Below, one piece after another: positions 1-12,500 of a stretch of 41,693 nucleotides of DNA. This DNA comes from Saccoglossus kowalevskii (taxonomy: Eukaryota; Hemichordata; Enteropneusta; Harrimaniidae): NCBI RefSeq assembly GCF_000003605.2, contig NW_003158729.1, forward strand, positions 237,139-278,831, given 5' to 3'. A model generated the notes under the pieces. The model saw nothing but the letters and a program-made list of their open reading frames with translations, was not told the origin of the DNA and did no database searches. Each line of letters begins with the position of its first letter. Positions within the stretch are counted from its first letter, which is position 1. Both the position numbers and the translations under genes were made by a program.

Positions 1-2100
1 GACACAACTGAAACATTGCCATCCTGTAACAAGTGCATTGATTGTAATCTAATCATAAGAGTGGCTAACCTGTAACTCCACATACTATGGCAATCAACAC
101 AAAGATCATTAGTCATAAGTACCTCAGTGAACTATATTAATTATATGCATTTATCTATAATCAGGCGAGATTAATGAGAGATGATGCCTGAGATGGCAAT
201 AACTAACATCACGGCTTGTTAACTTGTCATTTTAACCCTGACCTTTAAGTTGATATCATATGTTCGTTTTAGTCAATTTGGGTATGGGCAGGAACGTATT
301 AACCCAGTAGACCGTGTTCTTTCAGATGATTAGAAAACATTAACATCAAGAGGTCAGGGGTCAACTGGTATAATTTCCGAAGGCGCCCGAGCGTAACAAT
401 CTGTGATGGCAACCAATGTAGAAAATAAGGAATATATATACTTAAAAATATTGTCACTTGCTCTTATTTAAATTACCGTTTAAATGTCAATGCCATGGAC
501 CCCGGCATAATGTAATCTCTATTGTCTATAACTATACACTCTTTATTTGACGTAGTGTATTCTACCAAAATCGTAGTGTAATTCATATAGTCTATGACTA
601 TACATTTTTCGTTTGACATAATGTCACGTCGCAACTCAAGTTCTTTCTGTGAATGTACAGTATGATGTAATGTCTTGCAACCTTGTCATAATGTATTCCC
701 TTGCCGCTGGGAGTGTGATATCACCAGCCTGACTCAGGCTATGGGGTCAAATCGATCTCATATTCTATTCATACAAGCGCGTAATGGTAACGGGTTTTAT
801 AAAGCGCCCTCTGATTGAATAATGTAAGTACTGTCGTATTACGAACATAATATAATCAGCTTTCGTCCGTAAAATATTATTCAATTGTGTTATGCGTAAT
901 GAATAAGCCGGAAGTGAGGAGGTCCTGCTAGCAGACGACAGCACTGTTATGACAACCGTATGCGTAAAAACATTTCGGAAAATGGTGAATGCAGCCGGTG
1001 ACAGGCTCACGAAAAACGGCAGCATCTTTATCATTATTCGCGACTACGCAACTATCGGAACACATCGTCGGTTTGTTTTGATGGATGTCTCGTCCGGAGC
1101 ATAAGGCAATGTTTCAGCAGTAAAACTCGTCACGGATTTCATCACGTTGCCGACCATGGACGAGAAGTCCAGATATCGATAACTTCGTTGGTATCCAACA
1201 AAAAGTTAAGACGGTAAGACAAGGGGTCATGTGACTGAATTAGCCAACGAGCGAGAAATAAGTAGCTTAGATAGAAAATTAAAAACTAACAAACACGAAG
1301 TTTCGTTGGTTGCAACTTTATTTTTCACGAGACATCTTCCAAACAATGTTGACACTCTTACTGACGATCTGAACCAGTTGTACGCCACCAACCAACTAGG
1401 CATACATTTTATAGGCTAGAGTCAGCACTCTTTTATTAAACAGCATACTGCATTTCGGAATGCGAGTAGATTTCACACTCTCATATCAGGCTCTTGAGGA
1501 TGCGGGATTCGATAGTTTATGACTGTACTCTCTTCATTCGACATTTGTTTTCCATTAATTGAAATTTAAATTCTAAAATTATATTTGCTGCATAATTAAT
1601 ATAGGAAATATCATGGTCATTCAATGACTTTGTGACATGTGGGACATGTATTACGTAATGAATCATGTAAAGTTCTAAAAAAGATCCACGAAATTAAAAT
1701 CGCGTCAGTATCATGTCAAGTAATAGTACTTTCATATCCCCGGAATACCGATAAATCACTTTGTGAACACACAAGGGAAATTAAGGAGAAGTGACTGACA
1801 TCGTACTACTCATCTGTGGAATACGATTAGAAATAAAGCTGTGTATTTCGTGTTCACCGGAGAAACTAACACCCACACAATGCTGAATTTGTCGACAAGG
1901 TGCCATAACGAATAGCACCACCCAGCTACACATTAATACGAACATGTAATTAATATGATAATGCGGAATTTTATAAAAACAAATCAGCTCACCAAATTAA
2001 ACTAAATATCAGATTACAAATTAGTGCGAAAACGATTTTCATATTAGAATGACGTAGAATAATTTTAATCGTATTAGTTAATTATGCAAGCTAGCAGTGT
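1..2100. other. Upstream flank with no recognisable gene
   Basis: No open frame here looks like a protein: the frames are short, lack ATG starts with context, and match no family I know. The only structure seen is a short sequence related in three places (about 509-565, 571-631 and 1510-1550), each with a core like GTCTATRACTATAC followed by a TTTGAC-type segment. The two adjacent copies look like a diverged tandem duplication and the third is dispersed. Confidence 0.5.
509..631. repeat. Diverged two-copy direct repeat of about 60 bp
   Basis: Copy one (about 509-565) and copy two (about 571-631) share GTCTATRACTATACA, then a T-rich stretch and TTTGACRTARTGT. A third, weaker relative lies near 1510-1550 (TAGTTTATGACTGTACTC...CATTCGACAT). 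No coding sense or element ends are visible, so these are read as old duplicated non-coding sequence. Confidence 0.5.
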
Positions 2101-2113
2101 GTCACTGTTGCTC

Positions 2114-2362
2114 GAGCTAACGGAATGTCCAATTGTTGACATTGTTGTGCGAGTTGGTAGAATGTTCTTTTACTGATATTGTTGATGTGCTAGCAGAGGG
2201 TGTCATGCTGGTAGAATGTTACAGCGTGGACATTGTTGTGCGTGCTAGCGGAATGTTCCATTATTGACACTGTTTGTGAGCTTACAAAATGTTTCATCGT
2301 TGACACATCGTCGTGCGAGCTTGCAGAACGTGCGAGCTGGTGGAATGTCCCATTGTCGATAA
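2114..2362. repeat. Degenerate minisatellite, unit about 37-40 bp
   Basis: About six or seven poorly matching copies follow each other, each built around GAGCTNGYGGAATGT then CCATTGTTGACATTGTTGTGC (two halves of one unit). Copies begin near 2114, 2151, 2200, 2247, 2279 and 2331. Divergence between copies is high, so the array is old. Short open frames across it are repeat artefacts. Confidence 0.6.
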
Positions 2363-2639
2363 TCTAGCCGTACGCGAAGAGCGGGGACAGGAGAATTGCT
2401 TATCATATTACAATGACCATGTGACAATCAAGTCGTTGAGGGTTTTACCCCCTCCCATCACCCTGAAAAGGTTTGGTATCAGGTGCAGCAAATTGGTTCA
2501 GGGAAACAGTTTGCCATCATATCACTGTAAATAATGTCACTGTAATGAATAAATTTACACAAAACACTAAATAGACAACATGCACAATCATGCAATATAA
2601 TTCAATGATTGCCACCCAACAGTACTCCATATTTGACTG

Positions 2640-2990
2640 CACGTCTGTCCGTGACATTGTTGATGTAATGCTAAAAAGCCGTGGGTGTCACGTGTCAGCA
2701 CATTACCGACGTATATGTCGCCCACAGCGATCAATATATCCACTGTCTGTGTTGTACGGCGTGTGTGGATAATATCACTGGAGTTCGCGTAAGATTCTTC
2801 GTGTGGATGTCGTTTCCGAAATTCATCCGTTGGTGTATGGTATATATGTGGTCGATGTTGCCGAGAACAGTGATGTGTGATTGGTATGCCGCTTAGAAAT
2901 CTCGCATGACACGCTATAGTGGCCACGACTTTGTCACATAGGTTTTTACAGTGCTAGGAGAGGGTGTCATGTGACGGTTACGTTGACACC
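2640..2990. repeat. Scattered relatives of the 2.1-2.36 kb minisatellite
   Basis: The segment near 2655 (GTGACATTGTTGATGTAATG) and the segment near 2951 (GTGCTAGGAGAGGGTGTCAT) closely resemble parts of the upstream array near 2175-2210. The second differs from GTGCTAGCAGAGGGTGTCAT by one base. The region seems to be a decayed extension of the array. Two overlapping opposite-strand open frames cover it but have no protein-like features. Confidence 0.4.
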
Positions 2991-3232
2991 GTAATAGAAA
3001 CATTCGAATCGTGTCCGTAGCGAAAAATAAACATCACCACTGTGTCCATCGCTACAGTGCGTTAAACAATCGTAAACTAGACTAATTTAATAATTGCAAG
3101 TCGAGCCGTAGCACTGTAATTTCACGTGATTGACTGGTGTAAAATAATTCCCATAATCGTCTCAAGGCAGGCATCACCGGAAGAGTTCCACTGTACTCCG
3201 CGCCACTGTGTCAGATCATTTTAAGGATGCTG

Positions 3233-3240
3233 TATAAAAG
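3233..3240 (+). promoter_or_regulatory. Candidate TATA box of the receptor gene
   Basis: TATAAAAG lies in the sequence TGCTGTATAAAAGCCC, 281 bp upstream of the signal-peptide ATG. A start site about 25-32 bp downstream (near 3264-3272) falls in a pyrimidine-rich stretch (CACCTCATCATCTATTC) that could act as an initiator. The link to the receptor gene is inferred from position and strand only. Confidence 0.5.
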
Positions 3241-3264
3241 CCCAAGGTCCACCTCATCATCTAT

Positions 3265-3513
3265 TCACAATAACTGAGATAGCCGGCATAACTACGGTGA
3301 CATGGGAGCCCCGGTCAAAGAGTGACTATCACGCCACTTGGCTTACAGATGCTGCGCTGAAAATTTACATACCACGGATTGGTAATTGTTATAATCTCAT
3401 TCGCGAGGACGGACACTTAAAAGATGGCTCAACTGATCCTACAAGCTCTCCTCTAGCGAGAAGCCAGCTGGACTTTGTATGTGCAATGATTATACGGACT
3501 CTCTGACACAAGC
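3265..3513 (+). other. Putative 5' untranslated leader with five upstream ATGs
   Basis: If transcription starts just after the TATA box, this leader holds ATGs at 3302, 3349, 3424, 3479 and 3486. The reading frames are 3302-3325 (7 codons plus stop), 3349-3360 (3 codons), 3424-3456 (10 codons), 3486-3506 (6 codons) and 3479-3556 (25 codons plus stop). The last one overlaps the main start out of frame. The main ATG has a better context (A at -3, G at +4). Either translation is tightly regulated or the true start site lies further downstream. Confidence 0.4.
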
Positions 3514-3580
3514 ATGGCGTCCTTTACATGGGGAACCGTTACGTGGACATTGTTAGCGGTACTGCTAATCGCAACACAAG
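3514..3580 (+). CDS. Receptor exon 1: signal peptide
   Basis: The exon runs 67 nt from ATG to the donor AAG|GTGGGT. It encodes a short polar start and a hydrophobic core WTLLAVLLIA, then ATQ, a normal secretory signal. It ends in phase 1 with G, which joins AT of exon 2 to make Asp23. A phase-1 break after the signal peptide is the usual arrangement in nAChR genes. The ATG has A at -3 and G at +4. The doubt is distance: exon 2 is 26.4 kb away and there may be another first exon, so this link needs transcript support. Confidence 0.65.
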
Positions 3581-6500
3581 GTGGGTGCTTGTAAACATGC
3601 TTTTTTTCTCTTCTTTTAAAACTGCTCGGTGTTCCGCAGTAGTGATATAGACTCTAACCCGATACTCACACTTTCGTGATGCTTTGCTTTGTACATCAGT
3701 TAGCGTGCGTGGTTTGACTATGTTATTAGACAGGCATGCAAGACACATAGGCGCTTGAGATTGTCGAGTTTTGCTTGCTCTTAACAACATCATGCGTAAC
3801 TCACAGCTGAAAAAAACATCGGACGTGAATTCCATTTCCTAATTCAAATACAGAAACACGGCTACCTACATTGTATTAGTTTCCAAACCCCTTCCATGAT
3901 ATCAGACCCAGTGATATATTGCAGATTTATTGTGCCGGTCTAAAGACAACAACCTTACGAGTAACATTACCGTCCTTGTTGTAAGTTCCACATCATCTAT
4001 GAATTATTGTTGACCCAGTCTTATTGGGCTTATGTCTATTCAAATGGTACATTTGAATGAGAAAAAGATGTTACCAAAGTTTCAAAAACCAAACTATTTC
4101 GTGCGTGCTTGCCATGGTTTGTCGCGGGGTATACTGCAAGTGATAAACTTCAGGTAATCGTCGGAAGGGGGGGGGGGTAATCGAATTTCCATTTCAACGT
4201 ATAGATTTGGCAAGGACTAAATCCTCCATGCGTTCACGAGTATTAGTTGATTTAGTGTAAATGCCTCCCAGTTTACATTCAGTTTACAGCGTGACATACA
4301 CCACATTTGCCCAGTCACCAAAGCCGAGTAAATCTCATTTGCGCACAAAACAATGGATGTAACATATTTTCAGTTGAAAAACATTTTCACGACCGAAATA
4401 ACTTAATTATCACCTATTCATGTTAAAATTAACGGAATTACAACTACGCTAAACAATCAGAATTACATACATTGATAAACGCCGAGCGTGGGGGTACATA
4501 TGAAAGAAACACTTTTTACTCATATGTTTGAACGCTGGATCGATCCATTCATTAATTGCAGATACCCAATCTCTTCAACAGATATCAACTGTTGACGTTA
4601 ATACATTCCCCTATCTGTCGATCGTATTTTCTGTCCATTCCAATCGATTTAATTAAAGAAATTCACCCCAAGTTGATTAACCGCATGCAAACAAAACGTG
4701 TCGCAATTTCTCATCAATTGCAACACTCGATGGCTAATGAAAATGTACATAATTTTGTAAAACTAGAACCTACATATACGTCCGAAAACGAGGCTGACTG
4801 ATATTCATAATTGCACCACATACTGCGATCAGTAAGGAGGGAGGGGTTGGAAAATGAATAATTATATGTCATTTAAAAAAATGTAATTTCACACTCAAAT
4901 AAACATTTACATCTCGAATTTTAACAACCATTTTTACGCACCACAGTTACCGCCATTCGTCGTGTCTACCATGACCAGTTTATTTACTCATAGCACTGAC
5001 TATGTTTGTTCTCCATTAAACTATTGCCTTAACGTTCACCAACAGTTGTTGGGTATCACACCATATCAATTACGACCAAATGGATTCTCTGTCCAGCTCA
5101 GACAGTTGCCAATTATGGCGTCCTAAAACCAATCCGCCAGAAACAAGTTTATTTTAAATTCATTCGAAAATTGTTCTTGTAACTTGGTAAATTTATCAAC
5201 AACAAAAAATACGTCAATACAAAAAAAAGAACTTTTCAGTTTGATTTAATAGAGAGAACGCATGGAATAGTAAACAGATATGTCAACCGAATGGCGATAG
5301 TATCTTACTCATTTGCCGCGGTCGTTTTATCGCATCAAATGATCAATTTATTTGATTATAATTATTATTCTGGATGAGCACCCGTCGTTCTAAGCGGTAC
5401 CTTAAACAGTCAAGCAAATAAAAAGATTGATGTCGCCGATTCCGCCGAGAACATAAAACAACTAACATTTATAATACATTGATCAGTGCGGCGAAACATC
5501 TTCCGCAAGCGCAGATTGCTGCTATGGTAACCAACTTGACTGCAGTTGACTTGTTAAACTTATATTAATTATGTTATACGAACCATACATAGCTAATACA
5601 GTTTTTCAAAATCAAATGACTAAATCCGAGATAGAGACATTAATATGTTTTCTTAAATTCAGACGATTCCCGACGCAGCGTTAGTACCGTGTAGATAAAC
5701 ACACATCGGTGACAAATACAGCTGTGTAAACGCCCCTGTCACCACTTGTCGTCACATGGAGACGGATTATTAGTAACTTGTGACCGGCAATGCACTTGAC
5801 ATCAACGTCATGCCGTGTAAATTCATAACGTGCTGTTTCTACTTAGTTGGAAAGCGTCAATCTACGTTTTCACATTTATTCTAATATACAGACTGTTAAT
5901 AGTAACTGAACCTGACAGCTGTCAGTTTGCATAGTCAGAAAGCTAACACGTCTTTAATATATTTAAATTGACAAAGCAATTCAAATATGCCGGGAGTGCG
6001 CTGCACACTGACGTCCTTGCGTGTACGCGCAACACGCACATATACCCACGCTTATATACGCTAGTTCTGTACAATCCGCCATATTCACTAATATGCGCGT
6101 TAATTTGTATTCCATGTGCACACCCTGTGTCAAATCTCGTCCTTATCAAGCTCTGTTGCATCAATAAAATGAACTTCAATCAGCAATAAGAATTATAGTC
6201 TCCTTAATGATTGACGCCGTTCAGTTCATCGATGAATAAAAAAACCCGACACAGATTGAAGTGGCAAGAAATTAGCTTGACATCATTAATAGACACGTGA
6301 TCTAGTCAAAGACGCCAACTGCCAAGAACTTAATTTGAATTATCTAAATCCAAATCATTAACTCGCTTTTTACCGTTGTCTTATTTGCAGATGTACCACA
6401 CTGCATTGCGATAAGTTGCATACATGTTTACAATAAAAAGAATTTTAATTTCCGTTGAATTCTGAACATTCTAACATAACCACAAGGACTGATGGAAATC

Positions 6501-9500
6501 GATTCCAATACATAATATCAAAGTATCCATAAAATTAACAAATATAAATCTGTTCACAATCTACATTAAAATAATTTCAAAAAAGTGACAAGCTGGCTTT
6601 ATCATGATCTGGAGTATTTTTTGCGTTCCCTGTATCGACTCGGCGCTGTGTTGTCCGAGGATCAGTCAAGGTAGTCTTCAAAATGGCAACTGCAACCCAT
6701 TAGCTAAGTACTCTCCTACGCCCCGTGATACATACACGAATATTCAGTTTTCTAACACACATTGCTGTAGTTGCCTGCTTTCAATGCCTGCTTCGGCGTG
6801 TGAAGGCAATGTCCAGCATTATAATGCATGGGTAGAAGAAACAAAACAAGTCACTCACTACTAAACCTTCGATCATGCCCAAACCACTAAAATCAACTGA
6901 CTCTCCACCAAACCCCCCCCAAAACACTCAATTTTATACACGTACGGGTAAGGTGAAATGTCCATGGTCATGTAGCAGGCGAAAAAGTCTTACACAAAAA
7001 TTAAAGTCACTTCTAAAACAGAGCGAATGTGAAATTATTTTTTCCTTTGCCCGTCATCGGTTATGGTGTTAAGCTCAAACATAAACAGACTTCTCAGTTT
7101 AATAGTGACAGTAAACTAAAATTCAGTCTTCAAATACACCCGAACTATAACATTTTGTATTGAAATGCATATTCAGAATTTTTAATGAAGGTATGTACTT
7201 TTCATTTTGTGTGTTATAAATTGTAGAAGTTTATGCTGAATGGAAGATTGAAGGTGATTGTAAATTGGCTTTAGTCACTTTGGAGTTTTGGAGTCATTTT
7301 TTAGTCATTTTGGAGTTTGTGCACAGTTAACTAACCCATGATGTCCTGCTTCATTTTAAATTTTGTCATTTTCTCTCTTATGAACGCTATAATGCGAATA
7401 TTTTTTAATGTAAGAATATCTGTGAACATAATCCGCCACTACTGCATGTGCACAGAACGGTGTTGTTTGGTTCAGTAAGTTCTTTTGGGGGTGTGTGTAG
7501 CATGGAGCTCCGTGGCTGACTTGGCAGTGAATACCATGTTACAAAATACATAACTAATAATGTTCGAGTCCGTACTGCATTGTTGTACTATACTTTTATT
7601 TATTTTTCATTTAAAACTTTAATATATAGAAACCCAACTATACCAAACGTAATTTGTGTTCCCACTGGGCAATGCAGCATACCCATTTCCATGCCCTAAA
7701 CTTCAAACCATCTGACACAAAGCGATAGCTGTCACGGGATGTAATCAGTACTTCATTGTTAAATAATTAAGTAATTATACACGCTAGATTGAACACAACA
7801 TTATCAGCGGCAACATCAGTTGTAGTAGTAAACATTTAACAATGTACCATTAATATGTCATGACACCCATATCAACACCGACATACATTTATTTCCCGAG
7901 TCATTTTATTTCAATGTTTTCTCCGAATTCTTGACATTCAGAAATTAGTGAACACTGAGGGTCATGCATACAGTATATTATGACGTCATCGACTTTATTA
8001 TGTATATCACATCGTTATATTGAGATTCATAAATCGCGTACGTAGTTGAGTATTTGAAAATTAATGTTAACTGAAACACAGTGCATACATAGTGTCTTCA
8101 GAACAGAACTTCCAGCGGCCTTAAAACGAAGAATTTGGAGGATTAAGAAAGGCTCACTAAAAATTAACGGCGATGACGAGTGCGAATATCCAATTATATA
8201 TATTAATTGATAATTGTGAACGATGACAAGAGTGTCATAATCAAAATTTATGATATTGAGGTCACATGACCAAATTAGCATACGCATTCAATTACTGAGC
8301 TTGTGAATTAGATATGATATCGTGTTACATGTCTCCCCAGTGTATAAGGTTTCCATAACCTCTATTTTAGCTGGTTGGTTTCTTCAGTTAATGACTTACA
8401 CGTCACTTCGTTTCGTTGCATTGCCAGTCGTTTCACTGATCTCCGAGTTTGCTTGTTATTGTTTCTATTAGCAACTAGGCTGGAAATCAAACAAACAAAA
8501 CACGAGGAAACATGAAATATCAAAACCTGCGTGATACGACTTCGTGAAATCATTTAGTTTCTTTGTATATTACTTCAGACGGTAATCATGACAACGCGTG
8601 ACAATTTCTATAGTAACCCTTGCTTCATAATTACCTTCATCATCACAGCGTTTCTGTTAAACACTATTATATGTTCACCTTTGTTCATTTTATCAGAACT
8701 CGTTAACAGAAAACACCGGACAGAGAGTGTTGTCTATTTCGTTTTTGTTCCTTGAAAATGTAAATGTGCTGAGTGCGTAATTGAAATTCGCGAACACGTA
8801 GGACTGTGTAACATTCTTATCAATAACGTTTGAGTTGAATAATATCATGTCAAATCGGAAATAAGTTCGTTGACTGCTAGGCTAATGTCGATTACGCATT
8901 GAGGGTGGAGCGAGTTAGAAGTGTGGGAGGGGGGGGGGTGTTACGACCGGTTCTGCAGTGATGTCACAAAAATCAACATGTGCGGTAATTAGAAATTGAA
9001 ATTGTTATAATCAGAAGATTACGCCGAAGTGCACATTTCACCTTAACGTGTGAACCACCTTCCTACGTTACTAATAAAGCCTCTTGACAACAAGGAGATC
9101 GATTGTATTACTTGATGTTTGTGAGGCTGTTTCTTTTCACAAGCTGAATACACATCCGTGTTGTCGTTCTTCAGAAATATCTAACAATGTACGAAGATTA
9201 AAAATTCTTTATGTGTTTGTTAATGACAAATTTGTCTTCCGCATTTTACAAAAAAATTCGCCAACTTTCAAAGGTAATCTACTATACATAATCAACATGT
9301 TACATTAGTAGAGTGAATTATCTACCTATACCTGCATAGTACCGATAACCGGAAGTGTCGCGCTACTTGCTTGCGAGATCACATTGTCGAGCCTATTGTC
9401 AACCCGAAACTTCCCTCATTGAAAATGATATCACAAGCTAGCAATTGCTGAACCAAACATAGCTGGGTCAAATCTATTATAATTTTTCGCACGTTTTAAT

Positions 9501-12500
9501 CCTAAATGTGTTTTTTTTCATTTGACCCGATTGAAATGCTAGCCCTGCACCTGTTGTGGATATATATACTTTGTTATTAGTGGGCGAACATATAGACACG
9601 ATAACTCAAGACTGGCATTCTAATCCATGGCATGTGACAATTTATGGGAACTTTAAAATACTCACTGCATTGCACTTTATTATCCGCACTTTATTATGTG
9701 ATTGACCTAATCGAGAATGTCAACTACTTTCAGGAGACACATTGCCCTAAGTTTTCGTTTTACGCGACAGTTATGCAAACGTTTATTTCATGCGCGTGTG
9801 TATATACTCAACCATCGCAGTGGATGCAGTCTTAGATAGAGACAAAACATAAAATGTTAATATGATAGTTTATTTTTCAGTTTTCAAAAATAATACATTA
9901 TTTCTCTTTATTATGAAAGTTTATAATGAATTATTTTTTCTCATTAAGAAAGAATTTACTTTCTTAATGCATTAGTGAACCAATGCAATACAATAAATAT
10001 ATACGTGGGTTGTTTCAAAGACAACTGATTCATATAATGAACAACGCTAATAAATAATGACCATATCACTGGAAGACGAGTTGTCTTAAAATATTGTTTT
10101 CAATCTTTTATTTGTTAAAAGATTCAAATAATGCAGTGATATAAAAAAGTGCATGTCCAAACAAATTTGCTGACAGTCTTTCGCATTATATATGGCATGG
10201 CCAATTTCAGTTAAAGATCGAAAAACTTAAATTCGAACCTTTAATTTTTAAAATCTACTACAATCCATATTAAAGAAGTACCTGAAGAATATATAGTAAC
10301 AAATTTCTCTATACCATAGATCAATCGACTAGATAAATTCTATATACTAGTATACGTTTTTTTTGTATTCAGAATGATCGAACTCTCTCTAATCACCAGT
10401 TTAACCAATTTATACTAAAAATGAGCGCCATAATTGCAAGTTATATTTACAGAGCACAACTAATCTCCAACATGTATAAAGAAACATGCACACATTAAAT
10501 CTACCTAAATGAAAATAAAGCACAAACAATAATATTCATAGTCTAAATTAATATCAGTCATCTGAACAAATTTCTTTGTTTAGTTTATTTGCTCTTATTA
10601 GTTTTTTGCTATAATTTTTTTATATTTATATATTGATTTATGCATTGGGCGCCAATTTATGTATATTTTCTGTATTTTAAGCAGAAAAGTTTCATATTAT
10701 AGTGCTACAATTGTTTTATCATACTTTATTGATCAATAGTCAGTTTATGAAAAAATAAGAATAGTTTGAATTTAATCTTGATGAAGCAACCCTCTACAAC
10801 TACCATCTCTATTTTAGGGTTGAATAACTGTTTTTTTTTTACAGAAAATACTATATATTATTTTTGTCCACAGTTGGTGGTGAAATTCACTACAATTAAA
10901 TACAACCTACAACTTATGCCTGAAGCAGACTCCAACCGTTGAACCGAGTCTGTGTGTAAGGTTACTAATAGTATTTCCTACTTAATACTCCGCGTTGTAT
11001 ATCAACTAATGACACCGATCATGCAGTTTGTAGAAATACTCCGGTTGAAAAACAAAATGCAATTATAGTATCCAGATTAGAGTTTATAAAATCACGACTT
11101 CAATTAAGTAATGGCAAAGATCTTAACTTGATTCAGGCAAGCCATTACAAAGTGGCGATGATGGAATGATGTTTGTTTTTGAGTCAGATAAATGTCTCTC
11201 CACGCGCCATCATATGCACAATTGGAAGGTATAAATGCACGTTTGTGAGCATTTGGGAAGACAGAATGTAATTTTACCACTTTAATTATTCGAAAATACA
11301 GAATCTCAGCTTCACATTGTTAATATCCTGATTCAAAATATGAAAAACACAGGAACTCAAGACACTCATAAGGTAATTATTGCCCCATACGATAACAGCA
11401 GATATAATGCATTTCTTAAGCAGGTTTGATTGTTAGTTGCAAAATAGTTCCATGACATTATAAAATCAAAACGGTACTAAAACTATGCAAACCAAACAAA
11501 AACAAAGCGTTTCGATACAATGGCAAACTCTTGTTCAATTGCCGAAGTTTTAAGTTTATATATATATATTTTTTGGCACTGATCTCACTCCATCTCTTTG
11601 TCCAGGCACCGCGAGGTTATTGACGTTGTAACGCACAAACAAACCCCATTGCTCTGAAATGTGAATTTCCGTTTCGCCTAGTACTGTCGAAATAGTATAG
11701 TATCCATTATTATATTTAATTTTCGTAGAAGTTAACGACATTTAACTCGATTCTCAAATGTATTGTGTTTGTAGATAAAATGTTTGTTATTGAAATGTTA
11801 GTGCCTGAATAAGGACGTTTTGCCATTCGATCAATCACGACATTATAAAAATGTTGATATATTGGTATTGTACATAATATACACAATTCTACTGGCGTGT
11901 TCGTAAATTACATACATCATTTTGAACTAAACTAAACTAATGCATCTAATCAGCGTGTAGTAAATTAATGAGAACCATTAATAAATGCAGTCAATCAATC
12001 AAATCATTCTTGATTGGTACTTTGCACAGGTCACGATGTCCATCACTTCAATTAGTACATTAGCTACACATAAAATCAATATGTTCATGCTCTATATATC
12101 TGACACAATATGTTTTACAATATCACTAGTTTTGTTATAACTCGGTGTAATGTCATTCACTTAGTCCTTTAAATTCGCCTCTTTGTTGTATTGTTATATT
12201 CGCATGGAGATCGTAAACATCACACTTTTGAAGTGTTTATATGAGTATTGCAAATTCACATGGAGTTTGTTAACGTCAAAAAAGGGGGCTAAATACGTTA
12301 TACCTAATCATATTTTCACACCCTTTCATGACATAAATTGTTAACCTCTGTTAACGAAGTTGGAAACGGGGAATTATAATTCGGTCACCGCCCGTCCGCC
12401 TGTACGTCCGTCCGGAGTCATATTTTATTTTTCGCATGTTCCTAGTACTTTATTTCCATTCTTTGCATGTTCCTAGCGATCGGATCAAAGATGGCCGACT

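Noticed and set aside
3539-3835. 98-codon minus-strand frame antisense to exon 1
   Set aside because: No family likeness; it overlaps a better supported exon and its flanks show no gene structure.
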